This document shows, one piece after another, positions 21,226 through 31,131 of a stretch of 64,000 nt of DNA. Numbering within the stretch: the stretch's first letter is position 1; every line of letters starts with the position of its first letter. The stretch covers positions 186,001-250,000 of the forward strand of contig NZ_FQUN01000005.1 of the NCBI RefSeq assembly GCF_900129005.1. Reading direction: 5' to 3'. The position numbers and the translations under genes were made by a program. The stretch is from Leeuwenhoekiella marinoflava DSM 3653 (lineage in GTDB: Bacteria > Bacteroidota > Bacteroidia > Flavobacteriales > Flavobacteriaceae). The notes under the pieces are model-generated. The model did not search any database, was not told the origin of the DNA, and saw only the letters and a program-made list of their open reading frames with translations.

Positions 21226-24200
21226 TTAAAAATTAATCTTTACTGATCCTAAGAATTGTCTCGGAGCGGAATAGGTTGCATAAGAGATCCCGCCGGTGCT
21301 GGCACCTCCCTGTCCCTGAGCCGCACCACTTATAGTAGCCTCCGGATCGAATGTGGATGCCGCAATATTGATTGGATTAACAGCTGATACTCCAAAAACT
21401 ATTGATTTATAAAAAGTAGCTTTTTGAGATACCAAGGAATAACTAGCTCCTATAGTCCTTACTTTTAGAAAATCTGTTTTCTCTACGAATCGGTTTGTAA
21501 AACTGAGCCAGTTTGCTCGTCCGTTAGCATCAATTTCACCTTGTGGAATAAAGTCCTCTGATGCCCCATAGTAGTATCTAAATTGTGCATCCCAGTTATG
21601 TGCAAATCCTCCTGCCTGATAAGATCCGTTGGCAAAAAGATTAAAGTTCTTGTATGAAAAGTTTAATCCAAAATTCCCAAAAATGTCTGGAATGGTTGAT
21701 CCTAAAAACGACTGAGGCTCTGTAGCTTCTAAAACACCGTTTGAATCAAAGGTTCCAAAGTTACCTCTCAGAAAACCAATAGGGTAGCCTTCTTGCACAA
21801 CCGTTTGAAGAGTACGAGCACTAAACCCGTTTATATTAAAGGGGGGAGCACCTCCGGAGTTGAGCACTTCATTATTCAGCGTATTAAAAGACGCATTAAT
21901 GCTCAGAGAAACGGCATCGGTTTGAATAGGAACAAAGGTTGCGCTCAACTCCAGACCATGGTTTTCAATTTCTCCAATATTAAATAACTGACTCACCGCA
22001 TATCCACTGGAAGGAGATGGTGGGATATAAAACAGTGCGTCAGCGGTTAATGACCTATAATATCCTGCTGAAAATTTAATCCTGTTATTTAACAATGCCA
22101 CATCAATCCCCCCTTCTACTGTGGTTGTTTTCTCTGGTTTTAAGTCGTCGTTTCCTGGCTGCCCAAAATAGGCAGCCTGATCCCCTGCAAAACCATCAAA
22201 CCGTATCGTTTTTTCATTTGCAAATGCCGGCGGTAAATTTCCGGCTCTCCCGTAGCTTCCTCTTATCCGCAGGGAGTTAACAACCGTATTCTTATACCAG
22301 GGCTCAGAAGAAAGCATATAGGAGACCCCTGCTTTAGGATAAAACTGAGTGCCTATATTGTCCCCAAATGAAGGGTTTCTATCTCCACGAATCCCTAAAT
22401 CTAAAAACAGCTTATCCTTATACCCTAGATTTTCCTGAAGATATACTCCGTAATTAAGCACTTGAGCTAAAAATTCATCACTATCCTTTACAGCGGCATC
22501 ACTAATAGTTTGAGCTCCATCTCTTATATTGGAACCGCTATACAATATCTGATGATCCTCTGTTCTGAAAAATTGCCCCCCTCCGGTTGTAATAAAGGAG
22601 AAATCTCCTGTGTTGTATTTATGCTGTGCGGTTAACTCTAAAGTTATTCCGAGATAATTGCGCTGTACATTTTGAATACTCCCCTCATCTACAACCTCTG
22701 CTCCTCTGGTTGCTGATAAGTATTCATTAGTAACCACCACACTTTGGTCCTGCGCTCTGTAGTCTAGTCCTCCTGTAAAACGTATGGATAAATTCTCTAT
22801 GGGTCTATATTTAAATATTTGAGAGCTTGTAAACCTGTTTACGATGATTTGGTTGTCCTGCAAGGCTTCAGCACGTCTTACAAAGTCTTTAATCTCATCA
22901 TACTCCTCCTGCGACAGTTCATCAAGTCTATTATTAAAACCGGGGCCGGTAATTTTTGAAGCACCATCTTCTGCAAACCATAACCCGGTATAGCCCCCTT
23001 GATTTCCATTTCTATTACGCTTATACTCATTATGCACATAGATAAAGGAACTCTCATAATCTATTTTATCGCTGAGGGATGCCCGAAAACCAGTGCTAAA
23101 GTCAGCCTTCATGTTTTTATTCTGATCTTCAATCTGAACTCCGGAGCTCTTTCTAAAACTCCCGGAGAATGTATACCCAAAGCCAGATTCACTTTTCCCG
23201 TTCAGGTTTAGTCTGTATTTCTGGTATACCCCATTTCTAAAGAGCAGGTCTTTTGTTCTGTCAAAATGTAAAAAATCAGTCGTTGGAGTCTCAATTCCGG
23301 ATTGTGCCTCTACAGTAATATTAGTCCCTTTGCTTCCTCCTTTTTTAGTAAAAATCTGAATGACTCCATTTGCCGCATCAGAACCGTATAGTGTTGCCGC
23401 CGCTCCTCCGTTGATGTATTCAATTTTATCAATATTATCCATTGGGATATCTGCAATAGCACTTATAGCTGCACCCTGAGAGGTACCTCCCAATTGCATC
23501 TGCGTATTGAGATTGTCCATTCGTACACCGTCTAAATAAATAATAGGAGTTGAGCTTAAGAAGGCCGAATTTACTCCTCTGGCTCTGATGATGGAGGTGG
23601 CACCTGCCTGACCTCCAGTAAGATTGATTTGTGCATTGGGCAATTTCGCCGCCAGTTGTTGATCAATACGCTGTGAAGGGATTTTATCCAATTCTTCACT
23701 ATTAATCGTTGTAACCTGAGTAGGCAAACGCTTTTTTCGTACATCGGCCCCCTGACCTGTAATAACCACTTCATTTAAGCTCTCTGTATTGGGAAGCAGT
23801 TGGATGGCTATAGTTTCATCTGGATCCGTAATTTCAATAAATTGGGTTTGATAGCCCATATAGGAAACCTTTAAGTTTACAGGCCTATCACTTGAAACAA
23901 TCTCAAGACTAAAGTCACCCTCAAAGTCTGTAACAGTACCTATCCCGCTTTTTTGATCAAAAATAGTTGCTCCGGGAACCGGGTTTCCTGTATCGTCTAT
24001 TACATGTCCCTTTAGAATACCCTTTTTTTGTATGGAATTCCTTTTCGAAGAAGCTAATTCTTTAACTAAAATGCCATTTTCAGTAATTTTAAAGTCTAAG
24101 TCTACTTGATTTTTAAGTAGACTAAGAACCTCTTCAAGACTCGCATTAGCAATATTAATTGTGATAATTTTTTTAAATATTTCCCGATCTGACCGGTATA

Positions 24201-24387
24201 TAAATTTTCTATCAATTTGTTGTTCTATCAATTGAAATACTTGCTGTACCTTAATATTGTGTAATTGAAGATTTATATTTTGATTCAACGATATCCTGTA
24301 ATGACTATCTCCAGGTGTTAAATCAGGTGATGCGTTCAGATTAAACATACAGCATATGCCTAATGTCAGAATTAATATTCTTTTCAT
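21226..24387 (-). CDS. SusC/RagA TonB-dependent receptor with STN domain
   Basis: 1053 aa. Signal peptide (about 1-19), STN domain (about 40-110, VQQVFQLIEQQIDRKFIYRS), carboxypeptidase-like domain (about 122-205, LKGHVIDDTGNPVPGATIFD), plug (about 210-345, with ARGVNSAFLSSTPIIYLDG) and a beta barrel to the C-terminal aromatic strand (PRQFLGSVKINF). The STN domain and the FecR/sigma pair just upstream mark trans-envelope regulation. The partner SusD is cut short, so uptake may be impaired even though this receptor is full length. Substrate unknown. Confidence 0.92.
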   Translation of the reverse strand: MKRILILTLGICCMFNLNASPDLTPGDSHYRISLNQNINLQLHNIKVQQVFQLIEQQIDRKFIYRSDREIFKKIITINIANASLEEVLSLLKNQVDLDFKITENGILVKELASSKRNSIQKKGILKGHVIDDTGNPVPGATIFDQKSGIGTVTDFEGDFSLEIVSSDRPVNLKVSYMGYQTQFIEITDPDETIAIQLLPNTESLNEVVITGQGADVRKKRLPTQVTTINSEELDKIPSQRIDQQLAAKLPNAQINLTGGQAGATSIIRARGVNSAFLSSTPIIYLDGVRMDNLNTQMQLGGTSQGAAISAIADIPMDNIDKIEYINGGAAATLYGSDAANGVIQIFTKKGGSKGTNITVEAQSGIETPTTDFLHFDRTKDLLFRNGVYQKYRLNLNGKSESGFGYTFSGSFRKSSGVQIEDQNKNMKADFSTGFRASLSDKIDYESSFIYVHNEYKRNRNGNQGGYTGLWFAEDGASKITGPGFNNRLDELSQEEYDEIKDFVRRAEALQDNQIIVNRFTSSQIFKYRPIENLSIRFTGGLDYRAQDQSVVVTNEYLSATRGAEVVDEGSIQNVQRNYLGITLELTAQHKYNTGDFSFITTGGGQFFRTEDHQILYSGSNIRDGAQTISDAAVKDSDEFLAQVLNYGVYLQENLGYKDKLFLDLGIRGDRNPSFGDNIGTQFYPKAGVSYMLSSEPWYKNTVVNSLRIRGSYGRAGNLPPAFANEKTIRFDGFAGDQAAYFGQPGNDDLKPEKTTTVEGGIDVALLNNRIKFSAGYYRSLTADALFYIPPSPSSGYAVSQLFNIGEIENHGLELSATFVPIQTDAVSLSINASFNTLNNEVLNSGGAPPFNINGFSARTLQTVVQEGYPIGFLRGNFGTFDSNGVLEATEPQSFLGSTIPDIFGNFGLNFSYKNFNLFANGSYQAGGFAHNWDAQFRYYYGASEDFIPQGEIDANGRANWLSFTNRFVEKTDFLKVRTIGASYSLVSQKATFYKSIVFGVSAVNPINIAASTFDPEATISGAAQGQGGASTGGISYATYSAPRQFLGSVKINF

Positions 24388-24463
24388 AAATAGGAGTTTT
24401 AGAGTGTGTTTGGTGTGACCAACTCTTGACGAGAGGTCGTATTTTGGTTAATTTTTAAAAAAA

Positions 24464-25057
24464 TTAAAAGCTTATTGTTGCTACTTTCTTACTAATAAGT
24501 CGAAGTGCCGTAGCTATATGGTTTTCAACAGTTCGGGGAGAAATTCCCATTATTTCTGATATCTCTTTATACTTCAAACCTTCTACGCGACTCATTTCAA
24601 AAATCTCTCTTGATTTTTTAGGTATCTCTTTTAAAATTTGTGCTATTGCTTTTTGATAGGCCAGTTGATGCTCTTGATCAATGACTTCCTCTTCAAAGCT
24701 TGGGTGCGCCTTTAACACCAATTGATTTTCTTTTTTGTCATCTAAATAGTGTTTGTTTTTTACATACTTATTTTTCTTGATTAGTAAATTTTTTGCTATT
24801 ACATATATATATGACTTGGGATTCTCTATTTCAGTAAGCGCTTCTCTTTTATTCCATAGCAGCATAAACACGTCTGAAACCTGTTCTTCGATAATCATTT
24901 GATCTTTTTCAAAAAGATTTCCAAAACCACATAAAGGATCGTAATATTTATTGAATAAAAGATCTAATGCCTTATACTCATTTTGACTTATTCGCTTAAA
25001 CAAATGCCGATCTTCTGACAGGGATTTATGTTCTGCTTTGTTATTCAAATCAATCAT
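24464..25057 (-). CDS. ECF sigma factor (FecI-like)
   Basis: 197 aa. Region 2 (about 25-95, EYKALDLLFNKYYDPLCGFG, IEEQVSDVFMLLWNKRE) and region 4 (about 135-190, LKEIPKKSREIFEMSRVEGL, KYKEISEIMGISPRTVENHI). It overlaps the upstream FecR gene by 8 nt (ATGATTGA), so translation is coupled. It would activate the downstream SusC gene. The order FecR then sigma is the reverse of the usual arrangement and of the first system in this window. Confidence 0.92.
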   Translation of the reverse strand: MIDLNNKAEHKSLSEDRHLFKRISQNEYKALDLLFNKYYDPLCGFGNLFEKDQMIIEEQVSDVFMLLWNKREALTEIENPKSYIYVIAKNLLIKKNKYVKNKHYLDDKKENQLVLKAHPSFEEEVIDQEHQLAYQKAIAQILKEIPKKSREIFEMSRVEGLKYKEISEIMGISPRTVENHIATALRLISKKVATISF

Positions 25058-26006
25058 TTTTTATAGCCTTAATTAAATAGCAACTACATGCTTCATCATA
25101 AATTACTTTCACATTAGTGATGAATTCTAATGACGATATAAAATCTTCTAAGTTTTGATCTTTGAATGCTCCTGTGATGCGTTGCTGCTGGATATGAGGA
25201 TCATTAATTATAAATCGAACACCATAAAAACTGTCGATTTTTGTCAGTGCTTCCTTAAAGGGTAAGTTCTCCAGAATAAGTAAATTATCTACCCAGGAGA
25301 GTTCTGTATGAACATTAAAATTGCGTTTTATAACTCTGTTTTTATTCGTATCTAAAAGCAATTGTTCATTGGGGTTGAGTGTGATTTTGTCGTTATTATC
25401 CTTTATCAAAACTTCTACTTTACCCTCCTTCAATGATATTTTTTTTTGATCGGTATGTGTATTTACACTGAATGAGGTTCCCAACACTTTTACATCAAAA
25501 CCATTATTATGTACTATAAAGGGTCTCTGTTTATCCTTAGTAATTTTAAAATATGCCTCTCCCTTTAGTGTAACTTCTCGTATTTCGTCATATGAATCTG
25601 GATATTCAATACTGCTCTTTGAATTGAGAACTACTTCGCTACTATCTGGTAACAGTATGCGTATACGCTCATTCTTTGCCGTAGTGATTTGGTGGATTAA
25701 TGAATTAGAACCTTTAAAGAAATGAAGACTAACAACTACTACTAGTAGGACTGCTGCAAGACCAAGTATCGGCTTGCTTAATTTTTTATACCATCCCCTA
25801 GCAGGAGATGAATTATCGATTTCTGAGTCCGACTGATCAAATTCAGTTTGAGGATATAATTGCCAAATGGTTTTATAATCCCTAAAGAGCTTTAACAACT
25901 CCTCATCTACTGATAGCTCAATTTCAAATACCAAACGATCTTCAGGTTCCATTTCACCAGTAAGGTATCGGGTACATTTTAACTCCTTTTGTGTATTCCC
26001 ATTCAT
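25050..26006 (-). CDS. FecR family anti-sigma factor
   Basis: 318 aa. Cytoplasmic anti-sigma part (residues 1-78), membrane segment (about 80-98, LGLAAVLLVVVVSLHFF), FecR domain (about 115-210, RIRILLPDSSEVVLNSKSSI, GEAYFKITKDKQRPFIV) and C-terminal DUF4974-like domain (about 235-315, LPFKEALTKIDSFYGVRFII). It overlaps the sigma gene by 8 nt. First gene of the FecR/sigma/SusC/SusD operon. Confidence 0.92.
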   Translation of the reverse strand: MNGNTQKELKCTRYLTGEMEPEDRLVFEIELSVDEELLKLFRDYKTIWQLYPQTEFDQSDSEIDNSSPARGWYKKLSKPILGLAAVLLVVVVSLHFFKGSNSLIHQITTAKNERIRILLPDSSEVVLNSKSSIEYPDSYDEIREVTLKGEAYFKITKDKQRPFIVHNNGFDVKVLGTSFSVNTHTDQKKISLKEGKVEVLIKDNNDKITLNPNEQLLLDTNKNRVIKRNFNVHTELSWVDNLLILENLPFKEALTKIDSFYGVRFIINDPHIQQQRITGAFKDQNLEDFISSLEFITNVKVIYDEACSCYLIKAIKND

Positions 26007-26690
26007 ATTAAAGATTGCCTTTACTATAAAGAGCTACAAAAAGAAAAAATCCCCTACCCGGGGATGTCACCAAATTGTAAAATAAAAAACAATCTGCTTA
26101 ACAAATATTTAATAGAGCTTCTAAAATTGGTCTTAGGATTTTAAATCCCTACAGTATAGTGAGCAATGCTACTTGTATAAGATCTCAAAAACCCAAACCC
26201 TACCAGTACAACAGGACAGACCTCCTTTAAACCTCTCAAAACCTGAACGTTTGCAAATTTGACGTCTCTACGCTTTAACTTTTAAAGTAGAGAACTCTTT
26301 AAGCTTCAATGACAACTAATTAGCAGCATCGAATAAGTAGGAGTTTGGGAAAGATTTAAATGTTACAGTAGAATTCTTTCTTCCTATACAATCTCTTTAT
26401 TAAAACTAATTTTATCTCAAAGAGTCAAAAGAGGGCTACATCATGTCTATACGACTTGCTTAATTTGATTGATTTTGATAAAACAGCTGGGGATAAAAAA
26501 ATCTAATCTTTTCAGGTGTTTAATAGAATTATAACCGATTGGGAGTATGATAGCTTCACGCGTAGACACACTGCCTATATTCAATCTCACAACCGAAATT
26601 TTAAATAGATTTTACTGCTGACAAACTGTTGTCACCCTCCAGTTTTACTTTTGGTTTAAATAATTACAAACAACCTTAAAATTTTAAATT
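26007..26690. other. Intergenic region between FecR and DinB operons
   Basis: About 680 bp with no credible gene. A small hairpin (CCCCTACCCGGGG) lies at about 26051-26063. TACTTTTG at 26646-26653 fits the -7 consensus for the DinB gene. It presumably carries both divergent promoters. Confidence 0.45.
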
Positions 26691-27185
26691 ATGAGTACTA
26701 AACAATTTGACAGACCGCTAAATCATGTGATTACATCCAGTGAATTATTAGCACATTGGCAAGGCCATCGTAGTTTAACCCGTAGGGTCATTCAGGCATT
26801 TCCAGAAAAGGAATTTTTCAATTATAGCATGGGTGGTATGCGAAGCTTTGCGGAGATGACTCTAGAACTTTTGGCTATTGCAGGACCGGGTTTAAAAGAA
26901 ATTGTCACCGGAGAAACTCAAGCATTAAACGAACATATTGATCCTAAAAATCAAAAAGAACTGGTCCTAAACCTTTGGGATCAAGCTACAGAAGAAATCA
27001 ATACCTACTATAACCAAATCACTCAGGATAGATTTCATGAGACCATTAAAACTTTTGGACAATATGAAGGGACGGTGATTTCTTCTATTTTTTATTTTAT
27101 CGATAATGAAATACACCATCGCGGACAAGGTTATGTATACTTAAGAAATCTCGGAATTGAACCTCCATTTTTTTGGGAGCGCTAG
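26691..27185 (+). CDS. DinB family protein
   Basis: 164 aa four-helix-bundle DinB-like protein. Candidate metal-binding histidines are in HVITSSELLAHWQGHRSLTR and near the C-terminus in DNEIHHRGQGYVYLRNLGIE, typical of DinB/YfiT metal-dependent enzymes. The biochemical activity of this branch is unknown; some relatives are bacillithiol or mycothiol S-transferases. Followed at once by the HMA-like gene and convergent with a WYL regulator, a combination often seen with DinB genes. Confidence 0.85.
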   Translation: MSTKQFDRPLNHVITSSELLAHWQGHRSLTRRVIQAFPEKEFFNYSMGGMRSFAEMTLELLAIAGPGLKEIVTGETQALNEHIDPKNQKELVLNLWDQATEEINTYYNQITQDRFHETIKTFGQYEGTVISSIFYFIDNEIHHRGQGYVYLRNLGIEPPFFWER

Positions 27186-27197
27186 ATGCTTATAACT

Positions 27198-27416
27198 ATG
27201 AAAAACGTACTAGTCTTTAAAACATCTGTAAGCGAGGAAAAGGATATTAATAAACTACGTCCTGTTTTAAATGCATTGACACCCCCTACAGATCTATGGA
27301 ATTTTGACTTGGAAGATTGTGATAATATTTTAAGGATTGAGACTCAGAATTTGAGAGCCACCGCAGTGCTCGACAGCTTGCATACCTTAGGCTATTTATG
27401 TGAGGAGCTACACTAA
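27198..27416 (+). CDS. Small HMA-like ferredoxin-fold protein
   Basis: 72 aa from MKNVLVFKTSVSEEKDINKL (an ATG four codons earlier touches the DinB stop). Same beta-alpha-beta layout as the protein at 1997, and likewise without CxxC, so a metallochaperone role is not supported. Co-transcribed with DinB; ends just before a strong terminator. Confidence 0.65.
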   Translation: MKNVLVFKTSVSEEKDINKLRPVLNALTPPTDLWNFDLEDCDNILRIETQNLRATAVLDSLHTLGYLCEELH

Positions 27417-27429
27417 ATTCACATAACTT

Positions 27430-27483
27430 AACCATAAAGGATGAAGTGTTTTTATATATAAAAACACTTCATCCTTTATGGTT
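27430..27483. terminator. Bidirectional terminator
   Basis: A near-perfect 25-bp stem (AACCATAAAGGATGAAGTGT and its complement) around TATA, followed by T-rich DNA on both sides. It separates the DinB/HMA operon from the convergent WYL regulator gene. Confidence 0.9.
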
Positions 27484-27512
27484 TTCTTTTCACGCCATCA
27501 ATTGAACATTAA

Positions 27513-28469
27513 TTAAAGCGTATCTGCTATTTTTTTTGACAGCGCTTTCACGCGATCTTTTAAATCTTCAGGTTCTATTATTGCTGCATAATCTCCAAAC
27601 ATCATGTACCACCTGGCAAAACCATCTTCAATATTACGCGGCAAAAAGCTCATTTCCACGTGTGTTCCCTTGTCTTTTTCAGATATAAACCCATAGTACT
27701 TAAGTCCACTACGGATATACTTTAAAATACTCTTGTCTACTAAAATACGAACCTTGACTGTAGCCTTTTCGATATTGCTTTTCAAATAACTATCTAATGA
27801 ATTGTGCTGTTTAAAGAATAAAACTTCTGTTCGTTGAATGCGTTTAATTCTATCCGTTCGAAATTGTCTGTAATCCTTTCGTAAATGGCAATACGCCAAA
27901 ATATACCAGAGACTAGATTCATGAAATAAACCCACAGGTTCAATGAATCGATGCGTAGGTGTTTCCGTATCTTGAGCTAAATAGGTCAAGTGCACTTGTT
28001 TTTTCTCGGCTATACTTTCAAAGAGAATTTCTAAAGCATTAGGTACCTCCTTGTTAAACAATGCTTCTTCAGGCTCTATGAGTATTTGAGATTCAATAGC
28101 GTTCACCCAGTCCTTATCTTCATCTTTCATCACCGATTTCAATTTGAACATAGCTGATTCAAAATAAGTCCCCAGTCCTTTGTCTGTAAACTTCTGCATA
28201 AGCTTCTCTGCAGCAACAAAACTACCCGCTTCTTCTCGTGTAAACATCACTGGCGGTAAGCGATATCCATCCATAATAGAATAGCCTACACCGGCCTCAC
28301 TTGAAATCGGAACTCCTGAAGCCTCTAATGTTCGAATATCGCGATAAATCGTACGCAAACTTACTTCAAAACGATCTGCCAATTCTTGAGCTTTAATAAT
28401 TCGTTTAGACTGGAGCTGAATGAGAATAGCTATAATTCTATCAAATCGTTTAGGAGCTTCTACACGCAT
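27513..28469 (-). CDS. WYL-domain transcriptional regulator (YafY-like)
   Basis: 318 aa. HTH_11 domain at residues 8-65 (FDRIIAILIQLQSKRIIKAQ, VSLRTIYRDIRTLEASGVPI), WYL domain about 140-230 (EPVGLFHESSLWYILAYCHL) and a C-terminal WCX extension (ILKYIRSGLKYYGFISE, WYMMFGDYAAIIEPEDLK). WYL domains bind nucleic acid or small ligands. Convergent with the DinB operon, its probable target by gene association. Confidence 0.9.
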   Translation of the reverse strand: MRVEAPKRFDRIIAILIQLQSKRIIKAQELADRFEVSLRTIYRDIRTLEASGVPISSEAGVGYSIMDGYRLPPVMFTREEAGSFVAAEKLMQKFTDKGLGTYFESAMFKLKSVMKDEDKDWVNAIESQILIEPEEALFNKEVPNALEILFESIAEKKQVHLTYLAQDTETPTHRFIEPVGLFHESSLWYILAYCHLRKDYRQFRTDRIKRIQRTEVLFFKQHNSLDSYLKSNIEKATVKVRILVDKSILKYIRSGLKYYGFISEKDKGTHVEMSFLPRNIEDGFARWYMMFGDYAAIIEPEDLKDRVKALSKKIADTL

Positions 28470-28589
28470 TATGGATTAAGAATTTTTCAAAAATAGTGTT
28501 TAATACTTAAGTTTTCCTTTCCGGTTATAGGTAAGATAAAAGAATCTAGGCATGATTGCTGAAAAATTCTCCTAGATTTTTTTATTAGT

Positions 28590-28613
28590 CAAACTTGAAG
28601 TTTGTTAACTTTG
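28590..28613 (+). promoter_or_regulatory. Promoter and palindrome before the LytTR gene
   Basis: CAAACTTGAAGTTTG (28590-28604) is a perfect inverted repeat, followed at 28606-28613 by TAACTTTG, a TAnnTTTG -7 element. The response-regulator ATG is 43 bp further on. The palindrome may bind a regulator. Confidence 0.45.
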
Positions 28614-28655
28614 GCAGATTTTATGAGTAATAACTAATTTAAATCGGGAATAGCG

Positions 28656-29432
28656 ATGGAAGTTGTGATAATTGAAGATGAAGACCTTGCAGCTGATTCT
28701 TTGGAGAAACTTTTATTGCAAACACCTTACGATCTCGTAATTAAGAAAAGATTAGAGAGCGTATCTGAGGCTATCGACTGGTTTAGAACACATCATTGTG
28801 ATCTGATCTTTAGCGATGTAAGTCTGGGTGACGGAGACAGTTTTGAAATATTTGAAGCTTTAAAGATTGATATTCCCATCATTTTTACTACTGCTTTTGA
28901 TCATTACGCTATACAATCTTTTCAATTTCAAGCGATTGATTATTTATTAAAGCCCTATAACCGATCTAACCTTAACAGGGCTCTGGAGAAGTTTTTTTCT
29001 GTCACCAACAGAAAGCAAACAACTCAGGATAGCCAAAACCTGGAAAACCTTATCAATCATTTAAGTACCATACCCGAAATAAACAAATACCAAACCCGGT
29101 TTTTAATCTCAAAAGGAGATGCGTTAGTCTCTATAAACAGTGAGGAAATCGCCTATTTTATGGCTGACAATAAGTCTCTTTTTCTTTTTACCCGTAAAGG
29201 AGAGGTATTTCTTTACGATGACACCTTATCTAATCTGGAAAAAAAACTATCACCTCGGGATTTCTTTAAAGTGAATCGAAAATTTATTATAAGACACAAT
29301 TCTATAAAATCAATTATTAAATACAGTCAAAGTCGCTTGAAAGTAGAACTCCAACCTGTACCCAGCTTCAATGATCCCATTTTAATAAGTGCAAAAAACA
29401 TACAGTCCTTCAAAGACTGGTTAAACAATTAA
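28656..29432 (+). CDS. LytTR response regulator
   Basis: 258 aa. Receiver domain at residues 1-120 with phospho-acceptor D54 (LIFSDVSLGDGD) and the KPY switch (IDYLLKPYNRSN), then a LytTR DNA-binding domain at about 150-255 (YFMADNKSLFLFTRKGEVFL, FFKVNRKFIIRHNSIKSI). Translation of the kinase begins 2 bp after its stop, so the pair is co-expressed. Likely controls the protease/SusC/D genes directly downstream. Confidence 0.92.
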   Translation: MEVVIIEDEDLAADSLEKLLLQTPYDLVIKKRLESVSEAIDWFRTHHCDLIFSDVSLGDGDSFEIFEALKIDIPIIFTTAFDHYAIQSFQFQAIDYLLKPYNRSNLNRALEKFFSVTNRKQTTQDSQNLENLINHLSTIPEINKYQTRFLISKGDALVSINSEEIAYFMADNKSLFLFTRKGEVFLYDDTLSNLEKKLSPRDFFKVNRKFIIRHNSIKSIIKYSQSRLKVELQPVPSFNDPILISAKNIQSFKDWLNN

Positions 29433-29433
29433 A

Positions 29434-31035
29434 ATGGGTTCCGGTAAACTGCTCATTAGCTTTAGAAAACATAAGCGGTATTTATATGCGAGCCTGACTC
29501 TCATCATTTTATTTTTTGTGGTTAGTGCTCTTATCACTCCTAAAATAACCTTAGTTGCTGAAAATTTATTAGAAGATGTTGTTCAGGAAAATCTGATTTC
29601 AAAGAAGAATAGTATTGCTTTTGAATTCAATAACCTGAATACTTTTCTGGTGTATTCCGAAAAAATATTAGCGGATACTCTTGAGAAACCGGGTAACCAA
29701 CTGGTAGAAAAACTGCAGTTCACTTCAGATTTAGCTCAAACATCACAACTAATAGCAAACAGTTTCTCCTATACCCTTAATCCGGAGGGTGTAGAAAACC
29801 TTTATAGCACCAAGGATACACTATTTAAAAAGGGGCTACCCGTAAACTATGATAAAGCTCGCACCTGGTTTGTAGATACCATTGTGAGACCAAAAGGTCA
29901 AGTGATCTATCGAAAATTCTATGTAGATAGAAGCCGAGAGAATTTAAGTTATGTGGTAGGGTATGACATTGATTTAATAGCTTTTTGGAACTATTTTTCT
30001 GAAAATAATGAAGCGCGTATAGGATACACGGTTGTTACTACCGATACAGGAATATGTCTTTTACATCCTGATCCGGAATATATAGGTACAAAATTAGATT
30101 CCTACTTTACAAGGGTCTCAACTAAAGATATAGTAAACCCTGCGCTCCATTCTGGTAAAAACCTATTTACTGATGAAGCTACTTCTGAATATCTAAATCT
30201 GGACGTAAGACGCTATTTTGATAAGGTTCAGGTGGGAAACTCTTCTTTGATTGTTATTGAAAGTTTTCCTCTAGATCTCATCCTCAAGGAGCGAACCCAA
30301 CAAATTAACAGGTATTTTCTCTGGATAAGCTTGTTAGCATTTGCTGTTTTTATGTTGTTGCTATTGGTATCCAGATATCAGTTAAAAAAGGAGTTTCTGG
30401 AAAACCTCAAAGTTGTTGAAGAAAAAGAACAGCTTATAAATGCTAATGAAAAATATCAAAAGGAAAATGCACTTTTACAATTGAATCAATTAAAAAAGAA
30501 AATGAACCCTCATTTTCTTTTTAACAGCTTAAATTCCCTTCATATACTCATTGAATCAAAACCGGAATTATCTCAAGAGTTTGTACTAAAACTGGCCGAT
30601 GTTTACCGGTATTTGTTAGAGAATAAAGAAGGTGATTTGATTTTAGTTAAAAAGGAGATTACCTTTCTTGACCAATACTTTTTTCTTCAAAAAATTCGAT
30701 TTGGTGAAAGTATACGATTCATTATGAATAATATAGTTGATAAACGGCTATTCTACTCTAAAAGAATCCCTTTTCTTGCTCTGGAAACCGTTGTAGAAAA
30801 CGCCATTAAACACAATGAATTTACCAAACGAAATCCGCTTCAAATAGAACTTCTCTTTTATGAGAATTACATTGAAGTCATCAATACGTATACCCCACGA
30901 AAAACCCCAAAAGCAGCAAGTCATAAACTGGGATTGATCTATCTTAAAAACACTTACAATTTTTATAATATTGAAGGCTTTCAAACGAAGGTTACTGGAG
31001 ATAAATTTAAATGTATCCTACCTTTGCTACCTTAA
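29434..31035 (+). CDS. LytS-type sensor histidine kinase with Cache-like sensor
   Basis: 533 aa. Membrane segment at about 16-36, an extracytoplasmic Cache-like sensor (about 45-285, with TTDTGICLLHPDPEYIGTKL), a second membrane segment (about 292-312), a coiled coil and a His_kinase domain with phospho-acceptor H360 (MNPHFLFNSLNSLHIL). The ATP-binding part follows (TVVENAIKHNEF). Forms a pair with the LytTR regulator. The ligand may be a peptide or amino acid given the neighbours, an inference. Confidence 0.9.
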   Translation: MGSGKLLISFRKHKRYLYASLTLIILFFVVSALITPKITLVAENLLEDVVQENLISKKNSIAFEFNNLNTFLVYSEKILADTLEKPGNQLVEKLQFTSDLAQTSQLIANSFSYTLNPEGVENLYSTKDTLFKKGLPVNYDKARTWFVDTIVRPKGQVIYRKFYVDRSRENLSYVVGYDIDLIAFWNYFSENNEARIGYTVVTTDTGICLLHPDPEYIGTKLDSYFTRVSTKDIVNPALHSGKNLFTDEATSEYLNLDVRRYFDKVQVGNSSLIVIESFPLDLILKERTQQINRYFLWISLLAFAVFMLLLLVSRYQLKKEFLENLKVVEEKEQLINANEKYQKENALLQLNQLKKKMNPHFLFNSLNSLHILIESKPELSQEFVLKLADVYRYLLENKEGDLILVKKEITFLDQYFFLQKIRFGESIRFIMNNIVDKRLFYSKRIPFLALETVVENAIKHNEFTKRNPLQIELLFYENYIEVINTYTPRKTPKAASHKLGLIYLKNTYNFYNIEGFQTKVTGDKFKCILPLLP

Positions 31036-31131
31036 AATCTAATTTCACTCTCTAAATTACATACTTCACTCCATTTGCTTTTTTTTAACTTTTCAATTAA
31101 CGGAGATTTAGCGTTAAAATAATCTAAATCA

